DNA of 24,139 nucleotides from JAKORR01 sp964608495 (lineage in GTDB: Bacteria > Armatimonadota > Zipacnadia > Zipacnadales > FEN-943), in assembly GCA_964608495.1 (NCBI GenBank), contig CAZSOQ010000063.1, positions 1 to 24,139 on the forward strand, written 5' to 3'. The position numbers and the translations under genes were made by a program. Numbering within the stretch: position 1 is the stretch's first letter; every line of letters starts with the position of its first letter. The notes under the pieces are model-generated. The model was not told where the DNA came from, did not search any database, and saw only the letters and a list, made by a program, of their open reading frames with translations. Positions 14,223-22,836 of this stretch are shown one piece after another.

Positions 14223-16478
14223 TCACGGCGTGAGCATCTCCCTCCACGGGCCGGCCGGCGCCGAGAGGCCCGTGAGGAAGCTCCCGGCCCATTCGGGCGC
14301 ATCGGGTGCCTTGCCCGCGTCGAGCATCGCGTTCCACTGCTCGTCCGTGAGCCGGTCGGAAGCCGGCCAGGGGAACTCGAAGTAGGAGAACACGGCGCCG
14401 CGGGCGGCCGTCAGCTTGCCGTCAATGGGGCAGATCACGTAGATGGTGTAGGCCGGGCCCACGGCCACCTCGAGGGCATTGCCGCCGCCGCTGGCGACGT
14501 CCGCGATGCAGGCCATGCGCCGCTCCTCGGGCCGCTCGATCTCCCACCAGTGGCCCGCCGCCTGGTCCTCGGCACGGCGTAGGAGCTCTAGCTGCAGGCC
14601 GCAGATCATGCCGCCCACGTAGTAGATGAGGTCGTACTCCTCGCTGGTGATTGCCTGGCCGGTGAGTTCCTTCTCGGCGATGAGGCGCAGCTTGCCGATC
14701 AGGTCGCGGGTGTCCTCGAGACTGAAGGCCAGGTCATCGTCCTTGGCCAGCAGGCCCCGATCGAGCAGGCCCCGCAGCGACAGGTCGGCCAGGGCCTCGA
14801 GGCGTCGCCAGGCCTGCACGTCCGGCTCGACGTAGCCCTTGGGCGGCGGCGGGACGTCCGGGCCCTCGCCCTCCGCCATGGGCTGCTTGGTGTAAAGGAT
14901 CGTGTCGTGGCGCAGCTCGGCCCAGCTAGCCAGAGCCGTCCACAACTGCTTGTCGGTCCAGGCGTCGTTGGTCATGAAGGACGGGTAGCCCTCGCCCCTG
15001 GGCTCGGTAAGGCCCGAGAGGACCCAGACCCAGCCCCAGTAGAGGTTGCTGACCCAGCGCTCGGCCGGCTGGTCGCGCAGCCACTGGCGCATCGCCGTCA
15101 TCTGGTCCGTGAAGCCCGGGAAGCGGTCGTCGTCGTACAGCTCAGTGAGGTGGCGCAGGGCGCGAGCGCTGCCCAGCGCGGCGGGCACGTCCAGGCCGCG
15201 GGGCAGCAGACGCCGATCCTCGGCGGTGCGCTGAGCGACCCGGTCCCAGACCAGGTTGTGGTGGACGTAGCTGTCGGGGATGAAGCGCGTGCCCATGAAG
15301 CGCACGGCGATGAGGTGCAGGTCGGTGGTCGTGGGGCGGATCAGCGGGGCGCGCAGGTCCTGGGCGGCACGGCTGCAGAGGCCGGCGGCCTTGGCCCGGT
15401 CGCCCAGGTCCGCCAGGGACGGCTCGCCCCCATACACCTCCTGGACGAGGGGCCAAAGCTCCTGGGGCGTGGGGTCGTCGGCACTGCCCACGAACCACTC
15501 CGTGGCCTCGTAGACCTTCCGCCACAGGGCGAGCAGTTGGGCGTCGGCGTCCCGGCCGAGGAGCAGCTTGCCCAGCAGGGCCGCGCAGGCCGCGGAGGTG
15601 GGGCCGCGAGAGTCGCCCGCGTCTGGGAAGGCCCAGCAGGCGTTGCCATACCAGCTCATGGCCTTGAAGAAGCGCTCGTACTCGGGCCTGCGGGTGTAGT
15701 GGCCGCGGGGCTTGAACAGGTCGAAGGAGACGTCGAAGCCCGTGACGGCGGACTTGGCCATGGCCGAGTGCTGCTCGATACGGCGTAGGTCCTCGGCGAC
15801 CCACTGCTCGGCCTCGGGCGGGAGCTTGGGCAGATCGGAGAGCTCGAGCAGGCGGGCGGGCACCGCGAAGTAGGCCGCCACGCGGGCCGCGGCCTCGCGG
15901 GACAGTTCCGAGGAGGCGCCGGCGTGGGCCTTGAGGGCCGAGGCCAGCAGGTCGGTCGTGAGCTGCCCCACGGCCTGGGTGAGACTCGTGCGCTCCAGGT
16001 AGCGCAGCGTGTAGTCGAAGGTCATGTGCCAGAGGTGGAGGACGGCGTCGAGGGTGATGAAGGACGGGACGCCCGCCTCGTCGTTGTAGCCGGACATGTA
16101 GAAGATCTGCTCCAGCTTGGTTGGCTTGACCACGAAGAGGTCCTCGGCGAGCTTGCGGCGGCCGGTGCGGTCGAGCTCACCGCTCACCTGGCGGATGTTC
16201 GCGACTTCCTTGAAGGTGGAGCTGACCTTGTAGGGCTTGAGGGTAGGCCTGACGGGCGCGCCCACGTCGGGCCCCGCGCACTCGCCGGTGGACGCGGCAA
16301 GGTCTAGCTGGGCGAAGAGCCGTGGCGCCGGGGCCTCGGGGGCCGCCGTGGCGGCGCCGGCGCCAGGAACGGCCGGCGCGCCGGACACGGTCGCGGCACG
16401 GTCGCAGGCGACGAGCACGAGCATTGCCAGGAAGCCGGACACGAGGCAGACAACCACGAAGCGGCGGGTAACAGACAC
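14223..16478 (-). CDS. DUF3160 domain lipoprotein
   Basis: The 751-residue product begins MSVTRRFVVV, a hydrophobic helix and a lipobox L22-V-A-C25, so it is probably a lipoprotein on the outside of the inner membrane or on the outer membrane. A low-complexity Ala/Pro linker (30-55) is followed by a region matching DUF3160: ARRKLAEDLFVV-like start, FYxxGYNDEAGVPSFITLDAVLHLWHMTFDYTL split around residue 140, and later GYVEPD, DRGLLAKDDDL and a C-terminal VGPAYTIYVI block. The family has no proven function. GTG 16478 is preceded by GGAGGTGA at about eight bases. A strong extended -10 promoter precedes it, so it starts its own transcript within the locus. Confidence 0.85.
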   Translation of the reverse strand: MSVTRRFVVVCLVSGFLAMLVLVACDRAATVSGAPAVPGAGAATAAPEAPAPRLFAQLDLAASTGECAGPDVGAPVRPTLKPYKVSSTFKEVANIRQVSGELDRTGRRKLAEDLFVVKPTKLEQIFYMSGYNDEAGVPSFITLDAVLHLWHMTFDYTLRYLERTSLTQAVGQLTTDLLASALKAHAGASSELSREAAARVAAYFAVPARLLELSDLPKLPPEAEQWVAEDLRRIEQHSAMAKSAVTGFDVSFDLFKPRGHYTRRPEYERFFKAMSWYGNACWAFPDAGDSRGPTSAACAALLGKLLLGRDADAQLLALWRKVYEATEWFVGSADDPTPQELWPLVQEVYGGEPSLADLGDRAKAAGLCSRAAQDLRAPLIRPTTTDLHLIAVRFMGTRFIPDSYVHHNLVWDRVAQRTAEDRRLLPRGLDVPAALGSARALRHLTELYDDDRFPGFTDQMTAMRQWLRDQPAERWVSNLYWGWVWVLSGLTEPRGEGYPSFMTNDAWTDKQLWTALASWAELRHDTILYTKQPMAEGEGPDVPPPPKGYVEPDVQAWRRLEALADLSLRGLLDRGLLAKDDDLAFSLEDTRDLIGKLRLIAEKELTGQAITSEEYDLIYYVGGMICGLQLELLRRAEDQAAGHWWEIERPEERRMACIADVASGGGNALEVAVGPAYTIYVICPIDGKLTAARGAVFSYFEFPWPASDRLTDEQWNAMLDAGKAPDAPEWAGSFLTGLSAPAGPWREMLTP

Positions 16479-16539
16479 TGTCCTTCACCTCCGCCAGCGA
16501 TGCGCCGGCGCGCCGGACTGGGCGGCCGGGCTTGGGAGC

Positions 16540-16548
16540 ATTATAGCA
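16540..16548 (-). promoter_or_regulatory. Extended -10 promoter of the DUF3160 gene
   Basis: On the minus strand 16548-16540 reads TGC-TATAAT, a perfect extended -10 in otherwise GC-rich DNA. The -35 region is poor, as is usual with extended -10 promoters. Initiation near 16533 would give a leader of about 55 bases before GTG 16478. Confidence 0.6.
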
Positions 16549-16637
16549 GAGGCACCGCGGGACACGGCGGCCGCAGGGCAGAGCCGCGTGGCCGCGACGG
16601 GGACCGCGGCGCCGGGCTGACGCGGCCTGCCGACCTC

Positions 16638-19535
16638 TTACGGCAGGCGGAAGGCGACCACTCGGTCCGCCACCACCGGCACCTTGCCGTGCCAGAAGAC
16701 GCGTGTTTCGAGCAGGCTGGGAGAGCCGGGCCAGTCGAGCTCGAGAGTGAACCACTGGTACCCGCCGGCGCCCGTGAAGTCGCCGAGCCGCAGGTCGCGC
16801 TGGGCGCAGGTCTCCGCCGTGCCCTCATAGCCGCCGGCGAAGGCGTCCAGGCTGACGACGGGCGTGTCGGCTGGCAGGGCCTCGGCGTCCGGGGCGTGCG
16901 GGCCCAGACGGATGCGGAAGGCCACCAGGTACCGGCCGCGCGGCACGTCCACATAGGGCCCGAAGACGATGTGGCAGGCCTTCTCGCCGGCCGCCGGAGA
17001 CGCCCAGACCTCGCCCCACACAGCGCCGCCTTCCTTGAGGGCCTCGCCGGAGGCATGGCGCAACTGGGCGGCGCTCCAGAGGCCCGCGAACTCCGCGTCC
17101 TCGGCGGGCCTGTCCCAGGGCACGACCGTGAGCTTCACGTCGTAGCGGTCACGCTCGTCGCCCGTGCGCACGTACAGGCGAGCCGTCGGGGCGGCCGGCA
17201 GGTCCGCGAAGGCCAGCCGCAGGTCGTCGGCCCTCCTGGTCTCGCCGGGACCCAGGCGCACCTCGGCCCGCTGGGGCTCGCAGCCCTCGCTGTGGAGGCC
17301 GAGACTGGCCGTGCGCGGGCCGTCGGCGCAGTTGGTGAGCTGCAGCGGCAGGCGCGTGGGCACGCCCTGCAGGGCCGCCCAGGCCAGGCGCTCGTTGATG
17401 CCCGGCGAGCCCAGCAGCACGCGATCGGCCGACCAGGCCCGGATCGCCGCGAAGGCCTCGTCCATGCGGGCCGGCTTGAACCGCGTGCTGTCCAGGGCAT
17501 CGGCGACCTCGCCGGCGAGCCGGCAGTGGTGGGCGTAGTTGTGCAGGTCGGCGTAGACGAGGATCACGAAGGGTGGGTAGTGACGGGCCGCGATGCTCTC
17601 GATCCGCCCGACGAGCCAGCGGATCGCCTCGGCGCGGGTCGCGTCATCGGCGAAGGCCGTCGGGAAGTCGGTCTGGCCGCCCAGGGCCGCGTGCTGCCAG
17701 TAGCCCAGCTCGTGGTACCCCACCGGGGTACCGCCCAGCAGCAGGTTCAGGCGGGCCGGCGCGGCGTTGATGGTTAGCGACAGCGGCCGGGCCAGCTCCG
17801 CATAGCGGCGAACCACATCGGACCTGCCGGCGCCCCACAGGTCCACACAGGGCGTATCGGCCTTGCGGCAGGCCTCGCCGGTGTGGCGCGCGAACTGGTC
17901 GAGGTTGGGCATGTGGTCGGGATAGCAGTAGCCCGCGCCCGAGCAGCCCGCGAAGAAGTAGTCGTTGGGCGTGGCCGTGTCGTAAAAGTACTCCAGCATG
18001 GCCGGGAACTGGTCGGCCATGAGGGGGTTGATGCCCCAGTTGACGGGCACCGAGCCGCGCTCCTGCTCGAACCAGCTCCCGAAGAAGAAGGGCACGGGGC
18101 CCTTCATCGTGTCGCCCTCGCTGGTCATGAAGCACACGTAGTACTTGTCCGGCTCGACGCGGACGTTGCCGGGCGTGAAGGCGTTCTTCTGGCGGAAGGG
18201 CGGGTGGCTTGCCGGGATGTGCCGGTGGAAGCTCCAGTTGTCGCCGAAGTGGAAGGAGTAGTGGCCGTGTTGGCTGAGCAGATTGCACCAGTCGCCCTCG
18301 GGCTCGCCGTAGCCGGTGACCTGGGCGGGCGGCTCGAGCTGCGCCAGGATGCGGCGGTAGGTCTCGGCCTGCTCGGGGCTGCCGCCGACGCGCGAGCCGC
18401 CGTAGCTCTCGGCCTCCTTGGCGGAGCAGGTGAGGTTGAAGACGAAGCTACCGTTGGTCACGGGCCAGTCGAAGCCCGCAAAGGGCCCGCACCCGGCGCG
18501 AACGCCGTCGGCCAGGCCGTTGACCGCATGGGCGAAGCGGCGATTGCAGCGGGGCATGACCTCGCGCAGTGCCCAGTCGTAGGCGGCGAGGCTGTCCTTG
18601 AACCGGCCGCGGAGGTCGTGGCGGACGGGCAGGCCGAGGTCGGTGAGGGGCTTGGGCGGGCTGACGGGCGGTGCCTGGCCCTCGGTCGAGACGAAGCGCA
18701 CGCGCCGCCAGAGCACCTTGCCGCCCGGGCCCGCCACGTGGAGCTGGATGTGCGAGAAGACGTGGCGGCCGATGAGGCCGGCCAGCTCGGCGATGTCCCA
18801 GCGCTGGACGCCGCCGGCGCGCTGGACGGGCAGGACGAGATCGTCGTCGTGGCCGCCGATGGACCCGTCGGCGTTACGGTCCCAGGTCAGCTTGATGGCC
18901 CACCCCGCGCCCTCGCCCTCCACGTCCGCGACCTCCACCTCCAGGAACGGATAGCGGGCCAGGTCCACCGCGATGGGGCCGTAGCTCATGAAGCTCCAGT
19001 CGTTGCCGGGCTCGGGATTGCCCTCCTGCATGAGCAGGCCGCGGCCGGGGGTGAGCTTGAGAACGGGCCCGGCCGCGAGGCGCCAGGCGGCCATGTCGGC
19101 CTCGCGCGCCCGGGCGAAGTCCATCCCCGCCCAGTCCTCGTCACCGCGCAGGGAGGGCGCGGCGCCGGTGAGCAGGTCCTCGGTGACGGGCAGCAAGTCC
19201 TCGACGCCCGCCAGCGTGAGCGCCACATAGCGGCTGCCGTCCAGGGCGGGGTCGTAGACCACGAGGCCCTGCGGCAGGTCGCGGAACCGCTCTAGCAGGC
19301 GGCGCAGGCCCGCCAGGCGCTCGTACTGGAGGGCGTTGCGCTCGGCGTAGATGTCGAGCCACTTCTGGTCCCAGCCGTTGCCGAGGTCGAGGTAGAGGCG
19401 TGCGCCGTCGCGGTTGGCGAGTCCCTGAAGGGCCTCGGCGGTACAGCGTTCCTCCCATGAGAGGGCCCTGGCGTCGAAGACGAGGGAGGGCTGGGCAGTT
19501 GCCGTGAGGCCAGCAAGCAGAGCCGACATGATCAT
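16638..19535 (-). CDS. GxGYxYP-motif putative glycoside hydrolase, exported
   Basis: The 965-residue protein carries the family signature G-A-G-Y-C-Y-P (about 533-539), preceded by SEGDTMKG and WGINPLMADQFPAMLEYFY, matching the GxGYxYP family (PF14323) and its N-terminal domain. The family is annotated as putative glycoside hydrolase by context, without solid biochemistry. Residues about 155-285 form an inserted beta-sandwich resembling a carbohydrate-binding jelly roll (WSFMSYGPIAVDLARYPFLEVEV, HIQLHVAG). Another beta-rich domain occupies about 720-965. The N-terminus (MIMSALLAGLTATA-Q) is a short signal peptide. ATG 19535 is favoured by GGGGTGA five bases upstream; GTG 19544 overlaps that site and ATG 19529 is possible. 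Confidence 0.9.
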   Translation of the reverse strand: MIMSALLAGLTATAQPSLVFDARALSWEERCTAEALQGLANRDGARLYLDLGNGWDQKWLDIYAERNALQYERLAGLRRLLERFRDLPQGLVVYDPALDGSRYVALTLAGVEDLLPVTEDLLTGAAPSLRGDEDWAGMDFARAREADMAAWRLAAGPVLKLTPGRGLLMQEGNPEPGNDWSFMSYGPIAVDLARYPFLEVEVADVEGEGAGWAIKLTWDRNADGSIGGHDDDLVLPVQRAGGVQRWDIAELAGLIGRHVFSHIQLHVAGPGGKVLWRRVRFVSTEGQAPPVSPPKPLTDLGLPVRHDLRGRFKDSLAAYDWALREVMPRCNRRFAHAVNGLADGVRAGCGPFAGFDWPVTNGSFVFNLTCSAKEAESYGGSRVGGSPEQAETYRRILAQLEPPAQVTGYGEPEGDWCNLLSQHGHYSFHFGDNWSFHRHIPASHPPFRQKNAFTPGNVRVEPDKYYVCFMTSEGDTMKGPVPFFFGSWFEQERGSVPVNWGINPLMADQFPAMLEYFYDTATPNDYFFAGCSGAGYCYPDHMPNLDQFARHTGEACRKADTPCVDLWGAGRSDVVRRYAELARPLSLTINAAPARLNLLLGGTPVGYHELGYWQHAALGGQTDFPTAFADDATRAEAIRWLVGRIESIAARHYPPFVILVYADLHNYAHHCRLAGEVADALDSTRFKPARMDEAFAAIRAWSADRVLLGSPGINERLAWAALQGVPTRLPLQLTNCADGPRTASLGLHSEGCEPQRAEVRLGPGETRRADDLRLAFADLPAAPTARLYVRTGDERDRYDVKLTVVPWDRPAEDAEFAGLWSAAQLRHASGEALKEGGAVWGEVWASPAAGEKACHIVFGPYVDVPRGRYLVAFRIRLGPHAPDAEALPADTPVVSLDAFAGGYEGTAETCAQRDLRLGDFTGAGGYQWFTLELDWPGSPSLLETRVFWHGKVPVVADRVVAFRLP

Positions 19536-19633
19536 TGGGCTCACCCCAGAGTGGGTTCGGCACGGCAGCCTCTGCCGACCGCGCGTGCGGTCCGCCTCTA
19601 GCCGCTAATGGGCATCGGCGGGGCGCCGGGAGG

Positions 19634-19657
19634 GTCGTCAGCAAGGCTGGCTCCTAC
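19634..19657 (-). repeat. REP-like palindrome, copy 2 (inverted)
   Basis: The reverse complement reads GTAGGAGCCAGC then CTTGCTGACGAC, aligning with copies at 6190-6214 and 20666-20688. It lies 32 bases beyond the stop of the isomerase gene. Confidence 0.6.
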
Positions 19658-19688
19658 GGGACGGCGGCTGCGGCGCGCCCCGGCGTGG

Positions 19689-20438
19689 CTAGCGATTGCC
19701 CTTAGCCAGCCCGCAGTCCACCAGGTACCGATAGCTCTGCTCCACGGCCTCGAACATGTCCGTGGCGCAGGAGTCGAGTTCCACGATCAGCCACTCGAGC
19801 ACGTTCTCGTCCGCCGCGCCGATGATCGCCGGCATGTCCAGGACGCCCGAGCCTACCGCCGTGTGGGGCTGGCGCGGCTCGATCATGCCGTCCTTGATGT
19901 GGAGCACCGGGATGCGGTCGCTCAGCCGCGCCACCGTCGCCGCCGGGTCCTGCCCGCCCACCGCGCACCAGTAGACGTCGAGCTGGGCGAACATGCCCGG
20001 CACCCTCTCCAGCAGCACGTCCTCGGGCAACTGCCCGTCCACCGGCTCGAACTCCGCCCAGTGGTTGTGTAGGCCGAAGGCGATGCCGCTACCCGCGAGC
20101 GCGGCCACGGCGGCGTTCATCCGCTCCGCGGCGGCCAGGACGTTCTCCATCGTGTCCACGGGCCCGCCGGGGCCGGTGATGAGCTTCGTCACGCCGAGGG
20201 TGTGACACTCCTCGATCAGCCGGGCCGCGTTCTCGGCGTCGGGCATCGGCATGTGCGCGCTGGCGACCTGGAGGCCCAGGTCGTCCACGATGGCGCGGAC
20301 GTCGGCGGCGGCCATGCCCTGCAGGCCGGCGAACTCGACCCCGACATAGCCGATCTCGGCGACCCTCTTGAGCACACCGGGGAAGTCCTCGGCGGCCGCC
20401 TCGCGAACCGAGTAGAGCTGGAGGGCAACGGGCTTCAT
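19689..20438 (-). CDS. Sugar phosphate isomerase/epimerase family TIM barrel (AP-endonuclease-2 type)
   Basis: The 249-residue protein fits the xylose-isomerase-like TIM barrel family that includes IolE- and Hyi-type enzymes. It starts MKPVALQLYSVREA, continues with YVGVEFAGL, HNHWAEFEP (metal-site His/Glu), LDVYWC, VLHIKDGM and VGSGVLDMPAII, and ends with WLIVELDS, a typical acidic catalytic position. No signal peptide is present. ATG 20438 follows AAGGAG at nine bases. It is upstream of the GxGYxYP gene on the same strand with a 153-base gap, so it may process a sugar delivered by that locus. Members isomerise, epimerise or dehydrate different sugars, so the substrate is open. Confidence 0.9.
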   Translation of the reverse strand: MKPVALQLYSVREAAAEDFPGVLKRVAEIGYVGVEFAGLQGMAAADVRAIVDDLGLQVASAHMPMPDAENAARLIEECHTLGVTKLITGPGGPVDTMENVLAAAERMNAAVAALAGSGIAFGLHNHWAEFEPVDGQLPEDVLLERVPGMFAQLDVYWCAVGGQDPAATVARLSDRIPVLHIKDGMIEPRQPHTAVGSGVLDMPAIIGAADENVLEWLIVELDSCATDMFEAVEQSYRYLVDCGLAKGNR

Positions 20439-20665
20439 GGATCTGCGCTCCTTCCTCCGCCCTGGGGACGAGGCACGGGCGAAGGGCCCGGGAGTAGCGC
20501 GCCCGCCCCGCGGCGTAGTCTCCTGATTCGCCCACATCAGGTGGGTTCCGGGTCCGAGGGCACGCGACCGGCGGGAAAGCTCCTCCAGCGGCGCGCCGGG
20601 TAGAGATTACTCCGAAGGGCAGTAGCCGTCCATAGCGGGGCGGGGACGGGCCCGAGGCGGGAGAT

Positions 20666-20688
20666 GTAGGGGCGAGCTTGCTCGCGAC
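20666..20688 (+). repeat. REP-like palindrome, copy 3
   Basis: GTAGG followed by the perfect dyad GCGAGC-TT-GCTCGC (20672-20685). It is 27 bases beyond the hicB-like stop. It is the best-conserved palindrome of the three copies. Confidence 0.65.
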
Positions 20689-20714
20689 AGCGTGGCCCTT
20701 GCGGGGGCCTGCGC

Positions 20715-20987
20715 TCAGGCCACCTCAGCCCGTTCTTCCACCGTCAGCTTGTAGACACATGCCTCCGCCGCTTCACGCATGCTCACGCTCACTTCGGGAT
20801 TATCAGGAGGCACTGGTAGGCCCCGTTCCGTGAGGGACTCCACGTAGAGCAGGATCACCTCTTCCGCCATCTGGAGCGCTTCGGGCAAGGTGTCGCCCCA
20901 GGTGTGGCAGCCCTTGAGCGCGGGCACGGAGACCGAGTAGCGGCCGTCCTTCTCCTTCACCAGCACGACAGTGTAGGTCAGTTTCAC
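20715..20987 (-). CDS. HicB-like protein, apparently without HicA
   Basis: The 90-residue protein has the HicB N-terminal partial RNase H-like fold: KLTYTVVLVKEKDGRYSVSVPALKGCHTWGDTLPEALQMAEEVI split over residues 2-45, with the characteristic P-x-L-x-G-C-x-x-x-G-D-T-x-x-E-A. GTG 20987 has AGGAGG eight bases upstream; this start beats the longer frame upstream. No HicA-like frame (60-85 residues, double-stranded-RNA-binding fold) exists in the 276 bases downstream or 248 upstream. It lacks a clear C-terminal helix-turn-helix. Orphan HicB-like proteins are common and their role is unclear; it may be a solitary regulator or a remnant of a toxin-antitoxin pair. Confidence 0.85.
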   Translation of the reverse strand: MKLTYTVVLVKEKDGRYSVSVPALKGCHTWGDTLPEALQMAEEVILLYVESLTERGLPVPPDNPEVSVSMREAAEACVYKLTVEERAEVA

Positions 20988-21079
20988 CGCTGCCGCCTCC
21001 TGGAAGCCCCGACGGGCGGGGACGCGCCCGGCCGGTCCGAGCCGTGGTTGAGCTCGCGGCCGAGGCGCCTGGTGGGGAT

Positions 21080-21108
21080 ATGATACCGGAGGAGGCGAGT
21101 CGCAACAA
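21080..21108 (-). promoter_or_regulatory. Candidate promoter of the hicB-like gene
   Basis: On the minus strand, TTGTTG (21108-21103) and TATCAT (21085-21080) are separated by 17 bases. The -10 matches consensus at five of six positions, the -35 at three. It would give a leader of about 86 bases. Confidence 0.4.
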
Positions 21109-21235
21109 CGGGAGGCGCGCGGCGTGCTCGTGGGGCTCATGGCCCGTGGGGCACCTGGCGCGGTTTCGGCGCCAGGGCGCGGGCGGCTGCCCCGGCTTGC
21201 TTCCGACCGACGGGCCCAGGCCGGGCCCTGTGTGG

Positions 21236-22657
21236 CTATCCTGCCGCCTCGCCCCCGCGTCGCAGCTCGATCATGTCAGCTTTCTGCCCGAACCGCTCGA
21301 AGAGCCTCTTCGCGTACTCGCTCGCGTTGCGTGAACTGTAGTGGGTCTCGACGTACATGCCTTGCCCAATCTCTACCGGTGCGCGGAATGCCCTTCGGTC
21401 GTCGTGAACGGCGGACGTGTGGACGAGTACTCGGTGGCCCGACGCGACCTTGACCGGGCAGTCACCCGGCGTCAGCAAGCCACGGCTGACAAGCCACTGC
21501 GCGGCGACAACAAGCACGTCGCGCGCCCACTTGACCTGTTGCTCGTTCGTGCCTATCCGAACGACCCATCCCCCGCTCCGTGCCGTCGGCGAGTGGTCCG
21601 GCCGAGTAGCCAAAGGCTGAGCTCTATCGAGCAGGGCCTGGTACAGAGCTTCTGGCTCGTTGGCCCCCGTTAGAACGATCGCCCGAGAACCGTAGCGCGC
21701 CGCCCCTTCGGTGGCGAGGCCTGTAGCCACGAGCATGCTCATCGTCCAGCGGACGATGTTCTGGCTCCTAATCGAGTGCGGCCAGACCGGGCTCGCGGTT
21801 ACGGTCTGTGCCGTCACCAATGCGCCCCGGGCGTGGACCTCGCACATCGCGTCCACGATCGAGCGGACGGTGTCGTGCGGCACGCGGCGGGTGCTGCGCG
21901 CCTTCCCGTCTGGCGCCTGCTCGTCAAGCAGAAAAGCTTTGCCATCCGTGCTGACAGCGGCATGCCTTGGTGGGGGTGGCGGAGGTGGCGGCGGTGGTGG
22001 AGGGACCGGCTTGACGCCCCACAGATCGCGCAGCGCCCCCGTCAGGCCCTCTTGCTCAAGCCCTATCTTCCGGCGCAGCAGGTCGAGCACGTCGCTGTCC
22101 CCTTCCGCGAACAGGCGGGTGATCTCCTGGCGCCACAGACGTTGGCCCGCGAAGGAATCGAGGCTGAGATCGCTCACGCCGGAGCAGGAAAGCACGAGTA
22201 GGTCACTAGCTGCTGCCTCGGGGCGGCCCTCCAGCGACCCCAGATCAACGGCGAGGAACCTGCGCCGCTCCGTGGGCAGCTTGGCGTGGCAGTCGTAGGC
22301 CCACCAGAGCAGACCGTTTGTCAACACCGCCCACCGCACAGTGCCGGCCTTGAAAGCATATCCCAGAGCCTGGTTTACTTCCTTCGCGTCGGGCTTCAGC
22401 GTCACGTTGAGGCCCTTCACCTCGACGAAGACCAAGGGCTCGTCCTTCTCACCGCAGAGCGCAATGTCCACCAACTGGCCGCCGACCGAGTATTCCAGGT
22501 CCATCCGCTCGGAGGGCCAGCCAAGGGCGCGCAGAACTGGCACCACGATCCTGACCTTGGTGTTCTCCTCGCCCATCTTCCCCTTGGCCTGGACTGCGTG
22601 CTGGGCCAGCGGTCTAAGCGCTTCTGCGAGGTCCCGGATCTCCTGGTCGGTGGCCAT
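21236..22657 (-). CDS. HsdR N-terminal-like nuclease-domain protein with poly-proline linker
   Basis: ATG 22657 follows AGGG, six bases away, within a GGAGGGAGGG run. The 473-residue protein starts with a type I restriction R-subunit N-terminal-like domain (about 10-170): EENTKVRIVVPVLRALGW, then D64 in VDIAL, E79-V-K81-G, the PD-(D/E)xK triad, and VLTNGLLWWAY. A run of 12 prolines (219-230) links it to a C-terminal half (about 240-473) that I do not recognise, containing WVVRIGTNEQQVKWARDV and SSRNASEYAKRLFERFG. No methylase, specificity or helicase gene is adjacent, so it is not a classical type I system. It may be a stand-alone defence or DNA repair factor; that is inference. Confidence 0.85.
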   Translation of the reverse strand: MATDQEIRDLAEALRPLAQHAVQAKGKMGEENTKVRIVVPVLRALGWPSERMDLEYSVGGQLVDIALCGEKDEPLVFVEVKGLNVTLKPDAKEVNQALGYAFKAGTVRWAVLTNGLLWWAYDCHAKLPTERRRFLAVDLGSLEGRPEAAASDLLVLSCSGVSDLSLDSFAGQRLWRQEITRLFAEGDSDVLDLLRRKIGLEQEGLTGALRDLWGVKPVPPPPPPPPPPPPRHAAVSTDGKAFLLDEQAPDGKARSTRRVPHDTVRSIVDAMCEVHARGALVTAQTVTASPVWPHSIRSQNIVRWTMSMLVATGLATEGAARYGSRAIVLTGANEPEALYQALLDRAQPLATRPDHSPTARSGGWVVRIGTNEQQVKWARDVLVVAAQWLVSRGLLTPGDCPVKVASGHRVLVHTSAVHDDRRAFRAPVEIGQGMYVETHYSSRNASEYAKRLFERFGQKADMIELRRGGEAAG

Positions 22658-22836
22658 GGTTCGCCCTCCCTCCTCTGGCGGCACTGTGCAAGTGTCGTAT
22701 TCCGGACACCCCCGCGCTTTCCTTCCTGCGGACATGTGAAGTCAGCGGAATATGTACGCACCGGCTAGCTTCGCTGTGCCCGAGGCAGGAGCCGTGGAGG
22801 TCAGCCGGAACCAGCGACGCAAAGGGGGCGCGTCCC

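Noticed and set aside
17883..19295. Long rightward frame (470 codons) opposite the GxGYxYP gene
   Set aside because: Antisense shadow; the leftward product carries the family signature motif.
21966..22005. Microsatellite-like GGT/GGC run
   Set aside because: It codes the 12-proline linker of the nuclease-domain protein with mixed proline codons, so it is coding sequence, not an intergenic repeat.
22698..22752. TATTCCG and CGGAATA inverted arms in the divergent gap before the GH51-like gene
   Set aside because: Only 7 bp with a 41-base separation and no second copy; too weak to call an operator.
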